In this document: positions 7,228 through 15,610 of the stretch, piece by piece
How the letters are laid out: each line of letters starts with the position of its first letter
Numbering within the stretch: the stretch's first letter is position 1
Assembly: GCA_019415435.1 (NCBI GenBank)
Contig: DXZE01000019.1
Location: 1 to 35,973 of the forward strand
Source: Erysipelotrichaceae bacterium
GTDB lineage: Bacteria > Bacillota_I > Bacilli_A > Erysipelotrichales > Erysipelotrichaceae
Direction of reading: 5' to 3'
DNA length: 35,973 bases
Made by a program: the position numbers and the translations under genes
The notes under the pieces: model-generated
Databases searched by the model: none
What the model was told of the DNA's origin: nothing
Seen by the model: only the letters and a program-made list of their open reading frames with translations

Positions 7228-8279
7228 AATTCTATTAACTCCCTGCTGAAATCAGTCAGTATTTCATGTCCATCTTTGGTGATTAATACATCATCTTCAA
7301 TCCTGACACCGCCTGTACCTTCTACATAGATACCCGGTTCATCTGTCATAACCATATTTTCCTTTGTGATGGCAGTCTCATCAGGTGAAAAGACAGGCTC
7401 TTCATGATCTTCAAGGCCAAGACTGTGTCCAAGATTATGTGAGAAGTATTTCCCATAGCCAGCATCCGTAATGACTTTTCTTGCGATGGCATCGATACTC
7501 TTACAGGAAACACCTGGTCTGATCGCATCCATAGCCGCATCATGTGCCTGTTTAACTACTGCATAGATTTGTTTGAGTGCATCATTGACATGACCTATAG
7601 CTAAAGTTCTTGTCATATCCGAACAATACAAGCCATACCGGCATCCAAAGTCTATTGTGACCAGTTCTCCTGTATGAATGATCTTATCTGTAGCCTTGGC
7701 ATGTGGAAACGCACCATTCAGACCACTGGCAACGATGATATCAAAGGATTCCTTTTCTGCCCCATGTTTCTTCATGGTATATGTCAGTATGTTCTCTACA
7801 TCTTTCTCTCTGACACCTTCATGAATCTCAGGCAGTATTTCCTTTAATGACAAGCATGCAATATCACATGCCTTACGTATGCATGCAATCTCATCCTGAT
7901 CCTTGATAATGCGTAATACATCCGGATTTACAGATATGCATGTACACTCTAATGCACTTGTTAAATCATCCCATTTATCATGACTGATTTCTTTTCCTTC
8001 AAGACCTAGCGTCTTTATTCCATATTTCTCAATAAAGACATTGGCAGCTGTCATCATATCTTTCTGTATTGGACATAATACGATGGTTTCATCCGGATGC
8101 TTGTTCTTCATTTCACTATAGTATCTGCCATCCACAAGTACTTCTGTATGACTGCCATCGGTAATGACATATCCTCTGCCGCTGTTCAATCCGGCCAGCC
8201 AGTACTTGTTATATCTTCCTGATAACAGCACACCATCCACATGATTATCTTTCAGAAAATCTCTGTTTATTGTACGCAT
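7224..8279 (-). CDS. M24B family Xaa-Pro peptidase
   Basis: A 351-residue pita-bread-fold metallopeptidase. The N-terminal creatinase-like domain (to about 125) is followed by the catalytic domain with all five metal ligands: D210 (VTIDFG), D221 (CSDMTRT), H285 (HNLGHSLGLEDHE), E314 (MTDEPG) and E328 (VRIEDD). This is the PepP/PepQ-like M24B group, which cleaves bonds involving proline; aminopeptidase P versus prolidase cannot be decided, though the length is that of short PepQ-like proteins. GAAAGGA precedes the ATG by 6 bases. A terminator-like hairpin separates it from the PTS operon upstream, and it overlaps the M42 gene by 4 bases. Confidence 0.9.
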   Translation of the reverse strand: MRTINRDFLKDNHVDGVLLSGRYNKYWLAGLNSGRGYVITDGSHTEVLVDGRYYSEMKNKHPDETIVLCPIQKDMMTAANVFIEKYGIKTLGLEGKEISHDKWDDLTSALECTCISVNPDVLRIIKDQDEIACIRKACDIACLSLKEILPEIHEGVREKDVENILTYTMKKHGAEKESFDIIVASGLNGAFPHAKATDKIIHTGELVTIDFGCRYGLYCSDMTRTLAIGHVNDALKQIYAVVKQAHDAAMDAIRPGVSCKSIDAIARKVITDAGYGKYFSHNLGHSLGLEDHEEPVFSPDETAITKENMVMTDEPGIYVEGTGGVRIEDDVLITKDGHEILTDFSRELIEL

Positions 8280-8290
8280 ATGTATCCTTT

Positions 8291-8322
8291 CAAAATAAGT
8301 ACCGGAAATGTATCCCGGTACT
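8291..8322 (-). terminator. terminator or attenuator hairpin between EIIC and the peptidase genes
   Basis: On the minus strand AGTACCGG, nine bases, CCGGTACT is followed by TATTTTG. The T-tract is interrupted, and no clear promoter separates it from the next gene, so partial read-through into the peptidase genes is likely. Confidence 0.6.
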
Positions 8323-8331
8323 CATCATTTA

Positions 8332-9576
8332 TTAATCGTTGGAATCTACTGTTAATGTACCTTTATTAATCATTCTGTTTCTGATAAAGATTACTAATAA
8401 AGCAGTCACTGCAGAACCAACCACAATCCCAAGAATATACTGTGGAATCCCACTGATTAAAGGCCATGCCCAGACAGCAGATTCAGGGAACCACTGTACA
8501 GCACCTAATGCGACACCTGTCAGAGATCCGCATAAAGCACCAATGACATAACATGGAATTGTGACCTTAGGCATTTCCAGAGCGAATGGAATAGCACCTT
8601 CGGAAATACCCATTAAAGCTAAGAACATAGCTGTCTTTCCCTGTGGATAGAATTCACGGTCAAATACATGTTTATGTACAACAGCCTTGTCAATCAGAGT
8701 AGCTAAGCCTAGACCGATAGAAGGTACAACGATAGCGATGCAGCGGGCTGTTGTTGGCAGAACCTTATCTGTCAATAAGCCGACCTGTACAGCACCAGCA
8801 GCCTTATTGATAGGACCGCCAAGGTCAATAGATGTGCAGATAGACATAACTGCCGCAAATACAAGAGAACCAGCTCGACCAGACATCTCAATGACATTAC
8901 GGATACCTGTATTAATTAAGCCACCGAATGGAGTGATGATGTACTGCATCAATGCCATGACAATCAATGCGGAAAGAAGCGGAATCAGGAATGTGCTCTT
9001 GAAGGCAAGAAGGTTATGATTTACCTTGATATGTTCATTGAGCCACTTGACGATATAACCAATCAGAATAGAGATAATCAGTGCACCGATAAAACCGGAT
9101 GCGACTGGTGTTTCACTTGTCCAGGAACCATCCACAAGGTGTACAACACCAGATGGATGAGTTGCCATGATACCACCGATAAAGCCAGCCGGGAAAGCAA
9201 GTTTTCCACCAATGGAATCTGCGACAAATGCCGCAAACATTGGAATTGCAAAACCGAATAACGTACCGCCGAAATCAGCACATAACTGGGCAAACTTCAG
9301 TAAACCGATATAGTTATCATACTTACCGGAATTCATAATATCCAGGATAGCCGCATCTGGTTCAGCCCCCAGGAATACGTAAGGAATTAACTGTGATATA
9401 GCCAGAATCAGACCACCCATGATTAAGAATGGAATCATATGGCTGATACCAGTCATGATATATCTCTGGAAATTATCCCATGCGACAGAAGTCTTCTTCT
9501 CCGGATGTGTTGGTGAAGTATGTACTTCCTTTACTGCGGCAGGCTTGCCTGCAGCAGTATGTTTCTTAATAGCCAT
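8332..9576 (-). CDS. PTS fructose-family transporter subunit IIC
   Basis: Membrane channel of a fructose-superfamily phosphotransferase system, moving sugar inward while EIIB phosphorylates it. The 414 residues have a charged cytoplasmic N-terminus (to about 30) and about eight to ten hydrophobic segments. Family landmarks are GGPINKAA and the GISEGAIPF loop near the substrate site. EIIA, EIIB and EIIC are separate polypeptides here, unlike fused FruA. The ATG has AGGGG 6-9 bases upstream. It is the last gene of a regulator-EIIA-EIIB-EIIC operon. The substrate may be fructose, a mannose derivative or another hexose; no 1-phosphofructokinase is nearby, which weakens a plain fructose assignment. 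Confidence 0.9.
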   Translation of the reverse strand: MAIKKHTAAGKPAAVKEVHTSPTHPEKKTSVAWDNFQRYIMTGISHMIPFLIMGGLILAISQLIPYVFLGAEPDAAILDIMNSGKYDNYIGLLKFAQLCADFGGTLFGFAIPMFAAFVADSIGGKLAFPAGFIGGIMATHPSGVVHLVDGSWTSETPVASGFIGALIISILIGYIVKWLNEHIKVNHNLLAFKSTFLIPLLSALIVMALMQYIITPFGGLINTGIRNVIEMSGRAGSLVFAAVMSICTSIDLGGPINKAAGAVQVGLLTDKVLPTTARCIAIVVPSIGLGLATLIDKAVVHKHVFDREFYPQGKTAMFLALMGISEGAIPFALEMPKVTIPCYVIGALCGSLTGVALGAVQWFPESAVWAWPLISGIPQYILGIVVGSAVTALLVIFIRNRMINKGTLTVDSND

Positions 9577-9599
9577 TTCAATATCCCCTTTTGAGTTAA

Positions 9600-9920
9600 T
9601 CAGGCAGCTGCCTGATCTTCTTCAATTTCCTTGATAATGCCATCGGCATTCTTGATTGCGTCCTGCATGCCGATTTCGTAATAGTCATAGTTCTCAAAGC
9701 GATCCAGTCCCTGCGGTGTTACTGCAACTGCAAGAATGATGATATCCGCATCATCAATATCCTGTGCACTCAGTTCATTCTTAACGCCATCAGCACCCTG
9801 GGTTTCAATCTTTACTTCATAGCCGGCAGCTTTACCGGCATCTTCCAATGCCTGGGCTGCCATAAATGTATGTGCTAATCCCATCGTACATGCACATACT
9901 CCAACTAATTTCTTTGCCAT
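9600..9920 (-). CDS. PTS fructose-family subunit IIB
   Basis: A 106-residue soluble phosphocarrier. The phospho-accepting cysteine is C11 in VCACTMGLAHTFMAA, which fits the fructose-type EIIB signature C-P-T-G-x-A-H-T with Pro replaced by Thr and Thr by Met. It takes phosphate from EIIA and passes it to sugar bound by EIIC. Length matches a single EIIB domain. It sits between the EIIA and EIIC genes with short gaps (14 and 23 bases), consistent with one transcript. The sequence ends in a run of alanines. Confidence 0.92.
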   Translation of the reverse strand: MAKKLVGVCACTMGLAHTFMAAQALEDAGKAAGYEVKIETQGADGVKNELSAQDIDDADIIILAVAVTPQGLDRFENYDYYEIGMQDAIKNADGIIKEIEEDQAAA

Positions 9921-9934
9921 AAATTTTCCTTTCT

Positions 9935-10387
9935 TCAGATGACATTCTTCAGACTTTCACAGATCTCTTCAGGACTCTCTGCCTTCTTTAACTGATTGCG
10001 GAAGTCCTTGTTTACTAAAGATCTAGAAATAGAAGACAGAAGCTTCATATGATCAGCACCACCATCTCCACCAGGCACTAATAATGCAATGATGAAGGTT
10101 GTCGGTTCTCCGTCCATTGATGGCCATTCAACACCCGGAGTCGTCGTGGTTATAAGCACGCCGGTCTTGCGAATACTTCCACAACGCGTATGTGGAATTG
10201 CAAAACCGTCGGTAAAGCCTGTAGATACTTCTTTTTCCCTGTCCAGAAATCCCTGATATGTTTCCTGTACATCATCAGCGATTCCCAGTTCCACAGCTCT
10301 TTTTGATAAATCCATCAGGATTTCTTCTTTACTGTCAGCGTGAAATCCTGTTTTTATATAATTGACAGATACAGCAGAATCATTCAT
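9935..10387 (-). CDS. PTS fructose-family subunit IIA
   Basis: A 150-residue EIIA of the Fru/Mtl/Ntr type. The phospho-histidine is H66 in GFAIPHTRC, and the conserved LLVPGGDGGADHMKLLSSISR segment follows. It receives phosphate from HPr. Its ATG overlaps the stop of the PRD-regulator gene by 4 bases, so regulator and transporter are translationally coupled, in keeping with EIIA/EIIB phosphorylating the regulator to control the operon. EIIA-Ntr is less likely given direct linkage to EIIB and EIIC genes. Confidence 0.92.
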   Translation of the reverse strand: MNDSAVSVNYIKTGFHADSKEEILMDLSKRAVELGIADDVQETYQGFLDREKEVSTGFTDGFAIPHTRCGSIRKTGVLITTTTPGVEWPSMDGEPTTFIIALLVPGGDGGADHMKLLSSISRSLVNKDFRNQLKKAESPEEICESLKNVI

Positions 10388-12252
10388 CTTCTTAAATCCT
10401 CCTGAAGATTTTCCATAAACTCCTCATAGGACTGACTGTGAATCAGTGCATCCACGGAGGATTGATTTTTAACTACGGTATACATACTGCGGAAGACATT
10501 GCTTTTATCCGCATCCTTCTCGTTAAAACAGATCATCAGAACAAGCTGTACATCTTCCTTATCCCAGTGAATCGGCTGATCCAGAATTGCAGCTTCAATA
10601 ACGGATTGAAAGTCACCGGGAGCGATGCAGTGCGGTATCGCTGTCATTCTGCCAATATCTGTGGAAAATATCTCTTCTCTTTCCTTAATCAGATGGATGG
10701 CATGATCACTCACATGCCAGGTATCCTTCAGATTCTGAAACATTCTGTTTAATACCTGTTCTCTGTTATCCGCATGAAACTTCATCCAGCATGCTTTATT
10801 AAAGAGACTCAGAAACTCATTATCTGTGTTACCTGTTTCCATCTTCTTACGGATTGTATGAATCGCATCACCATTGAGAATATCTGTTTCAACGATCAAT
10901 GGTACAGATCCGTGATATCCGGGAATCGGTACCGTACTGATCAGATAATCCACATCCTGCTGGGCTGCGATCTCTACAAACCTTACCGGATAGACACCAA
11001 CAACATCCACATCTCCTGTTTCCTCCGCTATCTTTGCCCGGATTAACTGGGAAGTACCCAAACCATACTGGCAGATTAAGGCAGCTTTCTTTCTGTCTGA
11101 ATTCTTTCTGCTGTAACCAGCCAGATGAATCGCAAGATAACCTAATTCATCTTCACCTACATGTACGCCATAGGTAGTTTCGATCTTTCTGGCAAGGAAG
11201 ATGGCATAATCCATTGTCAATGAATAATCCTTACGGATACGGTTAATCATAGGATTTACAGAAGAGACACCGTTCTGCAATCTGTTTACCAGTAATCTCA
11301 GATGCATGGCTAATGCCATGACTTTCTGCTGGTCGGAAAGATAATCAATACCTGAAATCTGACTTAATTCCTTTAATGCCTGTGAAGTAAACTGATAGAT
11401 CTCATCATCTACAGCAATCACTGCATCATTGAACTGATAGATCTGGAATCCGGATGACTTGGAAATCCAGTTAATATCATTCTTACTGAACGTAACATGT
11501 AATCTGTTTCCAGCTTTTTCACATACAGCCTTTACAGTCTTCAGATTATGAAGTTTTACCAGGTCACTGATATCCGTATCCTGGTCATATGAACCTCTGC
11601 GTAACCTTGCGGCAACAGTGATGATATGTGTCACAAGATTGGATATATCCATATCCGCAATGACAATGTTTTCACTCATCAATACTTCCTGCACACTGTC
11701 ACATACTGCATCAAAGTCATCTTCACTGATTTCCGGAAGTAATGTACCTGTCACAATGCTGCTCTGCCATATAAAGCCCCTGTCCAGCATAGCCATGCGT
11801 CTGGCTTCTTCACTGCCTTCTGTATAAAGTCCTCTTTCAGATCTGCTTTTCAAAGTCAGGCCGTATTTCTGAAGATCATCCTTTACACCAGGTAACTGTT
11901 TGCCTAATGTAGAACGGCTGACTCCTAATTTATCAGCCAGATCATCAATCGTAATGCCACTGGTTTCAGCTAACTCCAGAAACAGCATATTTCTTCTGAA
12001 GTCATGACCCATGACATCCATATTCTGATTGGTCAGTCTGGCAATATCTTCCAGATTTCCTTCCAGACGATATCCATGTCCTCTTTCCAATACAATAGAG
12101 AACTTTCCCTTGAACTCATCATTAATAAAATCCACATAACGCTGGACGGTTCTTTCAGAACTGTCTATTTCCTGGGCCAGTACTTCCCTGCTTACAGGTT
12201 CACTGCTGTTTTGAAGTATCTGGATTAATTTTGTCTGTTTCTTAGTAATCAT
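10384..12252 (-). CDS. PRD-containing PTS operon activator (MtlR/BglG-type, transcriptional)
   Basis: A 622-residue multidomain regulator. Order: N-terminal HTH (about 5-60, SSERTVQRYVDFI), a second HTH (about 95-125, VSRSTLGKQL), two PTS regulation domains with conserved histidines near H209, H317 and H376, an EIIB-Gat-like domain with C394 in ICQYGLGTSQ, and a C-terminal EIIA-like domain with the active histidine in AIPHC (about 535). This is the architecture of DNA-binding activators such as MtlR, ManR and LicR, not of RNA-binding antiterminators. Phosphorylation by HPr and the cognate EII proteins is expected to adjust activity. It heads the operon and probably acts on its own promoter, where an imperfect palindrome and a cre-like site lie (12275-12330). 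Confidence 0.9.
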   Translation of the reverse strand: MITKKQTKLIQILQNSSEPVSREVLAQEIDSSERTVQRYVDFINDEFKGKFSIVLERGHGYRLEGNLEDIARLTNQNMDVMGHDFRRNMLFLELAETSGITIDDLADKLGVSRSTLGKQLPGVKDDLQKYGLTLKSRSERGLYTEGSEEARRMAMLDRGFIWQSSIVTGTLLPEISEDDFDAVCDSVQEVLMSENIVIADMDISNLVTHIITVAARLRRGSYDQDTDISDLVKLHNLKTVKAVCEKAGNRLHVTFSKNDINWISKSSGFQIYQFNDAVIAVDDEIYQFTSQALKELSQISGIDYLSDQQKVMALAMHLRLLVNRLQNGVSSVNPMINRIRKDYSLTMDYAIFLARKIETTYGVHVGEDELGYLAIHLAGYSRKNSDRKKAALICQYGLGTSQLIRAKIAEETGDVDVVGVYPVRFVEIAAQQDVDYLISTVPIPGYHGSVPLIVETDILNGDAIHTIRKKMETGNTDNEFLSLFNKACWMKFHADNREQVLNRMFQNLKDTWHVSDHAIHLIKEREEIFSTDIGRMTAIPHCIAPGDFQSVIEAAILDQPIHWDKEDVQLVLMICFNEKDADKSNVFRSMYTVVKNQSSVDALIHSQSYEEFMENLQEDLRR

Positions 12253-12274
12253 TCTCTTTCCTTACAGTTATTAG

Positions 12275-12288
12275 TTTAAACGCTTTCA
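12275..12288 (-). promoter_or_regulatory. cre-like catabolite repression site
   Basis: Minus strand TGAAAGCGTTTAAA matches the CcpA cre consensus (TGWAANCGNTNWCA) except at the next-to-last base. It lies 23 bases before the PRD-regulator start codon, where CcpA could block the PTS operon. Confidence 0.5.
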
Positions 12289-12307
12289 TATTCATGTTCT
12301 TTTCATC

Positions 12308-12330
12308 TTTGTCATTTTTGAAACGACAAA
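12308..12330. promoter_or_regulatory. candidate operator of the PRD regulator
   Basis: A 23-bp near-palindrome: ten-base arms TTTGTCATTT and AAACGACAAA with one mismatch around TTG. Placed upstream of the PTS operon it is a plausible binding site for the operon's own activator; no consensus was available for comparison. Confidence 0.4.
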
Positions 12331-12344
12331 ATAAGATATGTTCA

Positions 12345-12373
12345 CATAAAAACCTGACATTATTGCCAGGTTT
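12345..12373 (-). terminator. terminator upstream of the PTS operon
   Basis: Minus strand AAACCTG, ten bases, CAGGTTT followed by more T residues. It separates the pseudogene at 12379-12862 from the PTS operon. Confidence 0.75.
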
Positions 12374-12378
12374 ATAAC

Positions 12379-12862
12379 TTATTTCTGATCCTGTATCACA
12401 ATCTGTTCAGCACAATTCCTTGCGGAAGGATATGTAAAGTAATGTACCGGTATATGGAGTCTTCTTGCCTCATTCATAATCTTGTAATAAGACACATGAG
12501 AGATTGCCTGATCCAGAATCCATAAAGCAGCCCGAAGCTTGTGAGATAAACATCTTCTGTTAATTCATATGTGTTGGAGGATACTGCCGTTAAGATACCA
12601 AAATCCTCTATCGGATACAGGATTTCTTTTACCTCAGGGCATTGCTGGTCATAGAGATTCATTATCTTTGGAAGAAGTTTCTTATCTGCGGCTAATCTTT
12701 TATTGACATGAATACGGTCTAATCCGCATTCAGAAAGGCGCTCAGGATCTCCCTGGATTTGTCTTTTGATATACCTTTCCAGAACTTCATCTCTGGTTTT
12801 TCTGTATCATAGTTTCTTTCCCAGCGTATGGTGTATTTCTCATTGAATTGTTTGATTTTCAT
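12379..12862 (-). pseudogene. hypothetical gene disrupted by two frameshifts
   Basis: Reading on the minus strand from ATG at 12862 (MKIKQFNEKYTIRWERN), the frame runs to a TAG after about 46 codons. A second frame reads on with coherent protein sequence (RLSECGLDRIHVNKRL... through NLYDQQCPEVKEI... to the VYLTS region), with the switch most likely at an A-run near 12800. A third frame then supplies the C-terminus (ALWILDQAISHVSYYKIMNE... ending QIVIQDQK at a TAA, 12379-12381). The restored protein would be about 160 residues. The total length of 484 bases is not a multiple of three, in line with frame loss. I do not recognise the family. Only the 62-codon middle piece (12474-12662) is an ATG-started frame, and it is not a gene by itself. 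Flanking terminators mark it as an isolated decaying gene. Confidence 0.7.
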
Positions 12863-12880
12863 AAATCAATCATATATAGA

Positions 12881-12907
12881 AAAACGTATTCTGTAAAAAG
12901 AATACGT
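12881..12907 (-). terminator. terminator of the alpha-amylase gene
   Basis: Minus strand ACGTATTC, eight bases, GAATACGT then TTTTC: a perfect 8-bp stem beginning at the last base of the TGA stop. Confidence 0.85.
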
Positions 12908-14373
12908 CATGCATTTACTACAATATCTTCATAAGCTTCAGGCAATACCCAAACTGCCACATTACCGCCTGAGGTCTCAAAGTTACCCCAGCCATCTTCA
13001 TCTATTGTGACTGAATCCGTACATTTATCCAAAGCATCATGGAATGTCTTACCGGCAAACTTCTTTCCTATATTCATTCTCTTGATACCACCGACATTAT
13101 CGCTCATTACAACTGCCATGCCGCTGTCAGGATGATCATCACCACTGCGTACCCAGCCGATAATATTATCATCGTCGAAGTAATCTGTTTCATCACCATA
13201 GGCATACATCTTTCTTAATCGTATTAAACGCATCAGATTGGCTGTAGGTTCTATGTTCTGTGGAGGTAAACCTAACAAGTCAGAATAGAAGATACATGGT
13301 ATACCATACTTTCTTAAAAGAATAATGGCATATGCCAGAGGTTTGAACCATAGATCCACAAAGGATTCCAATGATTGTCCCGGTTCTGTATCATGATTAT
13401 CTACGAAGGTGACCGCATAATCTGGTTCCTTGTCTGTTAATGTATCAGCTAATATATCCTTCATAGGATAGTTGCCATTACTGTGAGAAGCATTAAAGAA
13501 GTTATAATGCAGAGGTACATCAAACAAAGACATTTCATGATCTGTACAGTCAAGATAATGCGTCAGTCTGTTGATATCCCCACTCCAGTATTCTCCTACA
13601 GCTGGTAAAGGATCATCATTTTCTTCCCTGATTGCTTTCAATAATCTTTTATATGCATCAAAATCTATATGCTTAACCGCATCTAATCTTAATCCATCAA
13701 TATGTGTTTCCTTGTTATACCACTTGAACCATCTTTCGGTCTGATCTACAACTTCAGGATTATTCCAATCCACATCAGCACCCATCAGATAGTCAAAGTT
13801 ACCATATTCAGGATCTGTTTCATTACTCCAATGCTTTCCCTTGAATCGGAATACGCTCTTTCTCTTTGTTCTTTCATCATAGTCACAGCCAGTAAAGTGC
13901 GTATGATTCCATGTAAAGTCAGAATACTTCCCATTCCTTCCCGTAAAGTTAAACTTCGTCCAGGCAAGAATAGTTTCATCCCCACTGACATCATCATTGC
14001 GGTTATCGCCTGCTTCTTCTACAGCTTCTACTTCTTCTGTTTCATCAGCACCCATTCTATGGTTCAATACGATATCCGCAAATACCTTTATATGATTCTC
14101 TTTTAATGTCTTTACTGCGTTCAGGTAATCATCCTTTGTGCCATACTTGGTACGTATCGTACCCTTCTGGTCAAACTCACCAAGGTCATACATGTCATAT
14201 ACAGCATAGCCTACATTATCCTGCGAAAAGGCCTTATAAGCTGGCGGCAGCCATACACCGCTGATACCAAGTCTATGCATAACAGGAGCCTTAGCCGCAC
14301 ACTGTTTCCACCATAATCCATCATTAGGAAGATACCAGTCAAAATACTGCAGGTAAGTTTCATTATCTTTCAT
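12907..14373 (-). CDS. cytoplasmic alpha-amylase (GH13)
   Basis: Hydrolyses internal alpha-1,4 bonds of maltodextrin or glycogen-like polymers. The 488 residues follow the bacterial cytoplasmic/liquefying alpha-amylase pattern (GH13 subfamily 5). Conserved regions are visible: DIVLNH (100-105), GLRLDAVKHID with nucleophile D231, VGEYW with acid/base E261, and FVDNHD with D328. There is no signal peptide: the protein begins MKDNETYLQYFDWYLP, entering the (beta/alpha)8 barrel at once, so an internal substrate is expected. A strong GGGAGGA lies 6 bases before the ATG. The gene is monocistronic, bounded downstream by a terminator. No cre-like site was recognised near it. Confidence 0.95.
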   Translation of the reverse strand: MKDNETYLQYFDWYLPNDGLWWKQCAAKAPVMHRLGISGVWLPPAYKAFSQDNVGYAVYDMYDLGEFDQKGTIRTKYGTKDDYLNAVKTLKENHIKVFADIVLNHRMGADETEEVEAVEEAGDNRNDDVSGDETILAWTKFNFTGRNGKYSDFTWNHTHFTGCDYDERTKRKSVFRFKGKHWSNETDPEYGNFDYLMGADVDWNNPEVVDQTERWFKWYNKETHIDGLRLDAVKHIDFDAYKRLLKAIREENDDPLPAVGEYWSGDINRLTHYLDCTDHEMSLFDVPLHYNFFNASHSNGNYPMKDILADTLTDKEPDYAVTFVDNHDTEPGQSLESFVDLWFKPLAYAIILLRKYGIPCIFYSDLLGLPPQNIEPTANLMRLIRLRKMYAYGDETDYFDDDNIIGWVRSGDDHPDSGMAVVMSDNVGGIKRMNIGKKFAGKTFHDALDKCTDSVTIDEDGWGNFETSGGNVAVWVLPEAYEDIVVNA

Positions 14374-14438
14374 ATACTGTTCCTCCCTTTTATATGTGAT
14401 ATTAACATAGATATATAGAAAGATTCAGATTTCCAGCT

Positions 14439-14566
14439 TCATCCATCATCAATCGTTTTTTGAATAATCAATGTATGATGGCGCCATGGAATATAAGCAA
14501 AGACTTCTGTTTCTTCCTGTTGGACATCTTGACTCAATTTCCTGAGTAGTATTGAAATCTCTTCAT
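14439..14566 (-). pseudogene. possible remnant of a DUF1016/YhcG-type nuclease gene
   Basis: Within the 327-base gap between amylase and the next gene, one minus-strand frame, open for only about 40 codons between two stops, reads RKLSQDVQQEETEVF then AYIPWRHHTLIIQK. The IPW-x-H-H-x-x-L-I pattern after an L-S-Q helix resembles the N-terminal domain of DUF1016 (PDDEXK nuclease YhcG) proteins, in which (I/L)PWGH is a hallmark. There is no start codon and no downstream nuclease domain. The rest of the gap holds the amylase ribosome binding site and nothing else I can identify. Confidence 0.35.
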
Positions 14567-14644
14567 CTCAAACATAGAAAAGATACAATTCTTTCATAAA
14601 CCAGAGATTTCTTGTGGAGAAAATCAAAGAAAATATTCACAAAA

Positions 14645-14689
14645 GAAAAAGCCCCGGATCATGGACCATCACGCAATCCATTCTCCAGG
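14645..14689 (-). terminator. terminator after the two-gene small-protein operon
   Basis: Minus strand CCTGGAGAATGGA pairs with TCCATGATCCGGG across an internal mismatch, about 12-base loop, then CTTTTTC. It lies just after the stop of the 93-residue gene. Confidence 0.7.
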
Positions 14690-14700
14690 ACTCTTCTTAC

Positions 14701-14982
14701 TTACTTCTTATCATCTTTTTCGTACTTAGCCGCAAGTTCTTCATCCACTACCGGGATATTTAATGTTTCCTCACGTTTTGGAAAGGATACATCCACAACA
14801 TCAGACACATTTACTTCATCCCTTAATAAGCCATTCACAAGGACCATTCTGTCAGGCATGGATTCTCCCCTGAAGTCTTCAGGGTTTCCAATATATCCGG
14901 CATGTAATGTTCCATCTGACAATTTAACCTGAATGAACCGTTGCGTTAATAATTTCATTAAATCTTTCTGACTCATTGCCAT
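14701..14982 (-). CDS. conserved-looking small protein of unknown function
   Basis: A 93-residue soluble protein with AAAGGAG 6 bases before its ATG. The core alternates hydrophobic residues as in a small beta-barrel: 'RFIQVKLSDGTLHAGYIGNP', then 'MVLVNGLL' and 'VVDVSF', with a charged, lysine-rich tail (EKDDKK). The DG-x-x-x-x-G turn is reminiscent of LSm/SH3-like folds, but I cannot assign it and no RNA-binding role is claimed. It follows the two-TM protein gene by 11 bases and ends at a terminator, so the two are one transcript and may act together. Confidence 0.75.
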   Translation of the reverse strand: MAMSQKDLMKLLTQRFIQVKLSDGTLHAGYIGNPEDFRGESMPDRMVLVNGLLRDEVNVSDVVDVSFPKREETLNIPVVDEELAAKYEKDDKK

Positions 14983-14993
14983 GCCTTTCTCCT

Positions 14994-15536
14994 TTAAACC
15001 TGTACACCAGCGCCAAGTTCTTTTAATGTTCCATTCCCTGATGGAACAATATTATGCAAAATCATATCCGGATTCTTTCTTTTTAAAAATGCCGCAAATC
15101 TCTGTGCTTCTTCTTTACTTAAAGCACTCATATCATGTGAGCCTTTACTGTCTTCATAATGAAGGATCACATTACCATGCTTTCTTTCTTCCATCGTTAA
15201 TGCATGAATATCATCCGTTCTGGACTCTCTTACATCTAAACCCATGCATGTTAACATTCTGTCTTCCAGTATATAAGAACGGTCTACCATACCACCGGAA
15301 CCATATTCTTCAATATTGTTTATGTTCTTCAATACTTTATGCATATGAAGCTTATTCTTATAGTAGAAAAACATCACTACTGCTAATATAACAGCTAATA
15401 TACCCACTGCATATAATAAACCTGAAGTTCTTCTTTTTGTAAGCATAAAGGCCAGAACAAAGATTATCATTGGAAGACCAATCATAAAGTAAACATATCT
15501 CAGACTGATTAACCCATAATAAAATCTTTTTACCAT
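14994..15536 (-). CDS. membrane protein with two TM segments, unknown function
   Basis: From the ATG at 15536 (MVKRFYYGLISLRYVYF) the product has 180 residues. An AGAGG site lies 6 bases upstream, and an extended -10 box at 15554-15562 lies inside any longer reading frame, so a start at 15569 is unlikely. Two hydrophobic segments (about 14-31 and 40-57) are joined by a short basic loop (TKRRTSG), followed by a soluble domain of about 115 residues with mixed alpha/beta character. The basic loop suggests both termini lie outside or the hairpin is short; topology is uncertain. I do not recognise a family. It is cotranscribed with the 93-residue gene downstream. Confidence 0.75.
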   Translation of the reverse strand: MVKRFYYGLISLRYVYFMIGLPMIIFVLAFMLTKRRTSGLLYAVGILAVILAVVMFFYYKNKLHMHKVLKNINNIEEYGSGGMVDRSYILEDRMLTCMGLDVRESRTDDIHALTMEERKHGNVILHYEDSKGSHDMSALSKEEAQRFAAFLKRKNPDMILHNIVPSGNGTLKELGAGVQV

Positions 15537-15553
15537 TCTGTTACCTCTTTCAT

Positions 15554-15562
15554 ATTCTAACA
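15554..15562 (-). promoter_or_regulatory. extended -10 promoter of the two-gene small operon
   Basis: Minus strand TGTTAGAAT (TG, one base, TAGAAT) gives a transcript start near 15547 and a leader of about 11 bases just long enough for the AGAGG site. Confidence 0.5.
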
Positions 15563-15576
15563 TGCACATGTATGAA

Positions 15577-15604
15577 TTAAAAAGACGATGACCTGCATCG
15601 TCTT
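15577..15604 (-). terminator. terminator of the ATP synthase operon
   Basis: Perfect 9-bp stem AAGACGATG / CATCGTCTT with a 5-base loop and a T-tract on the minus strand, just past the atpC stop. Confidence 0.9.
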
Positions 15605-15610
15605 ATATTT

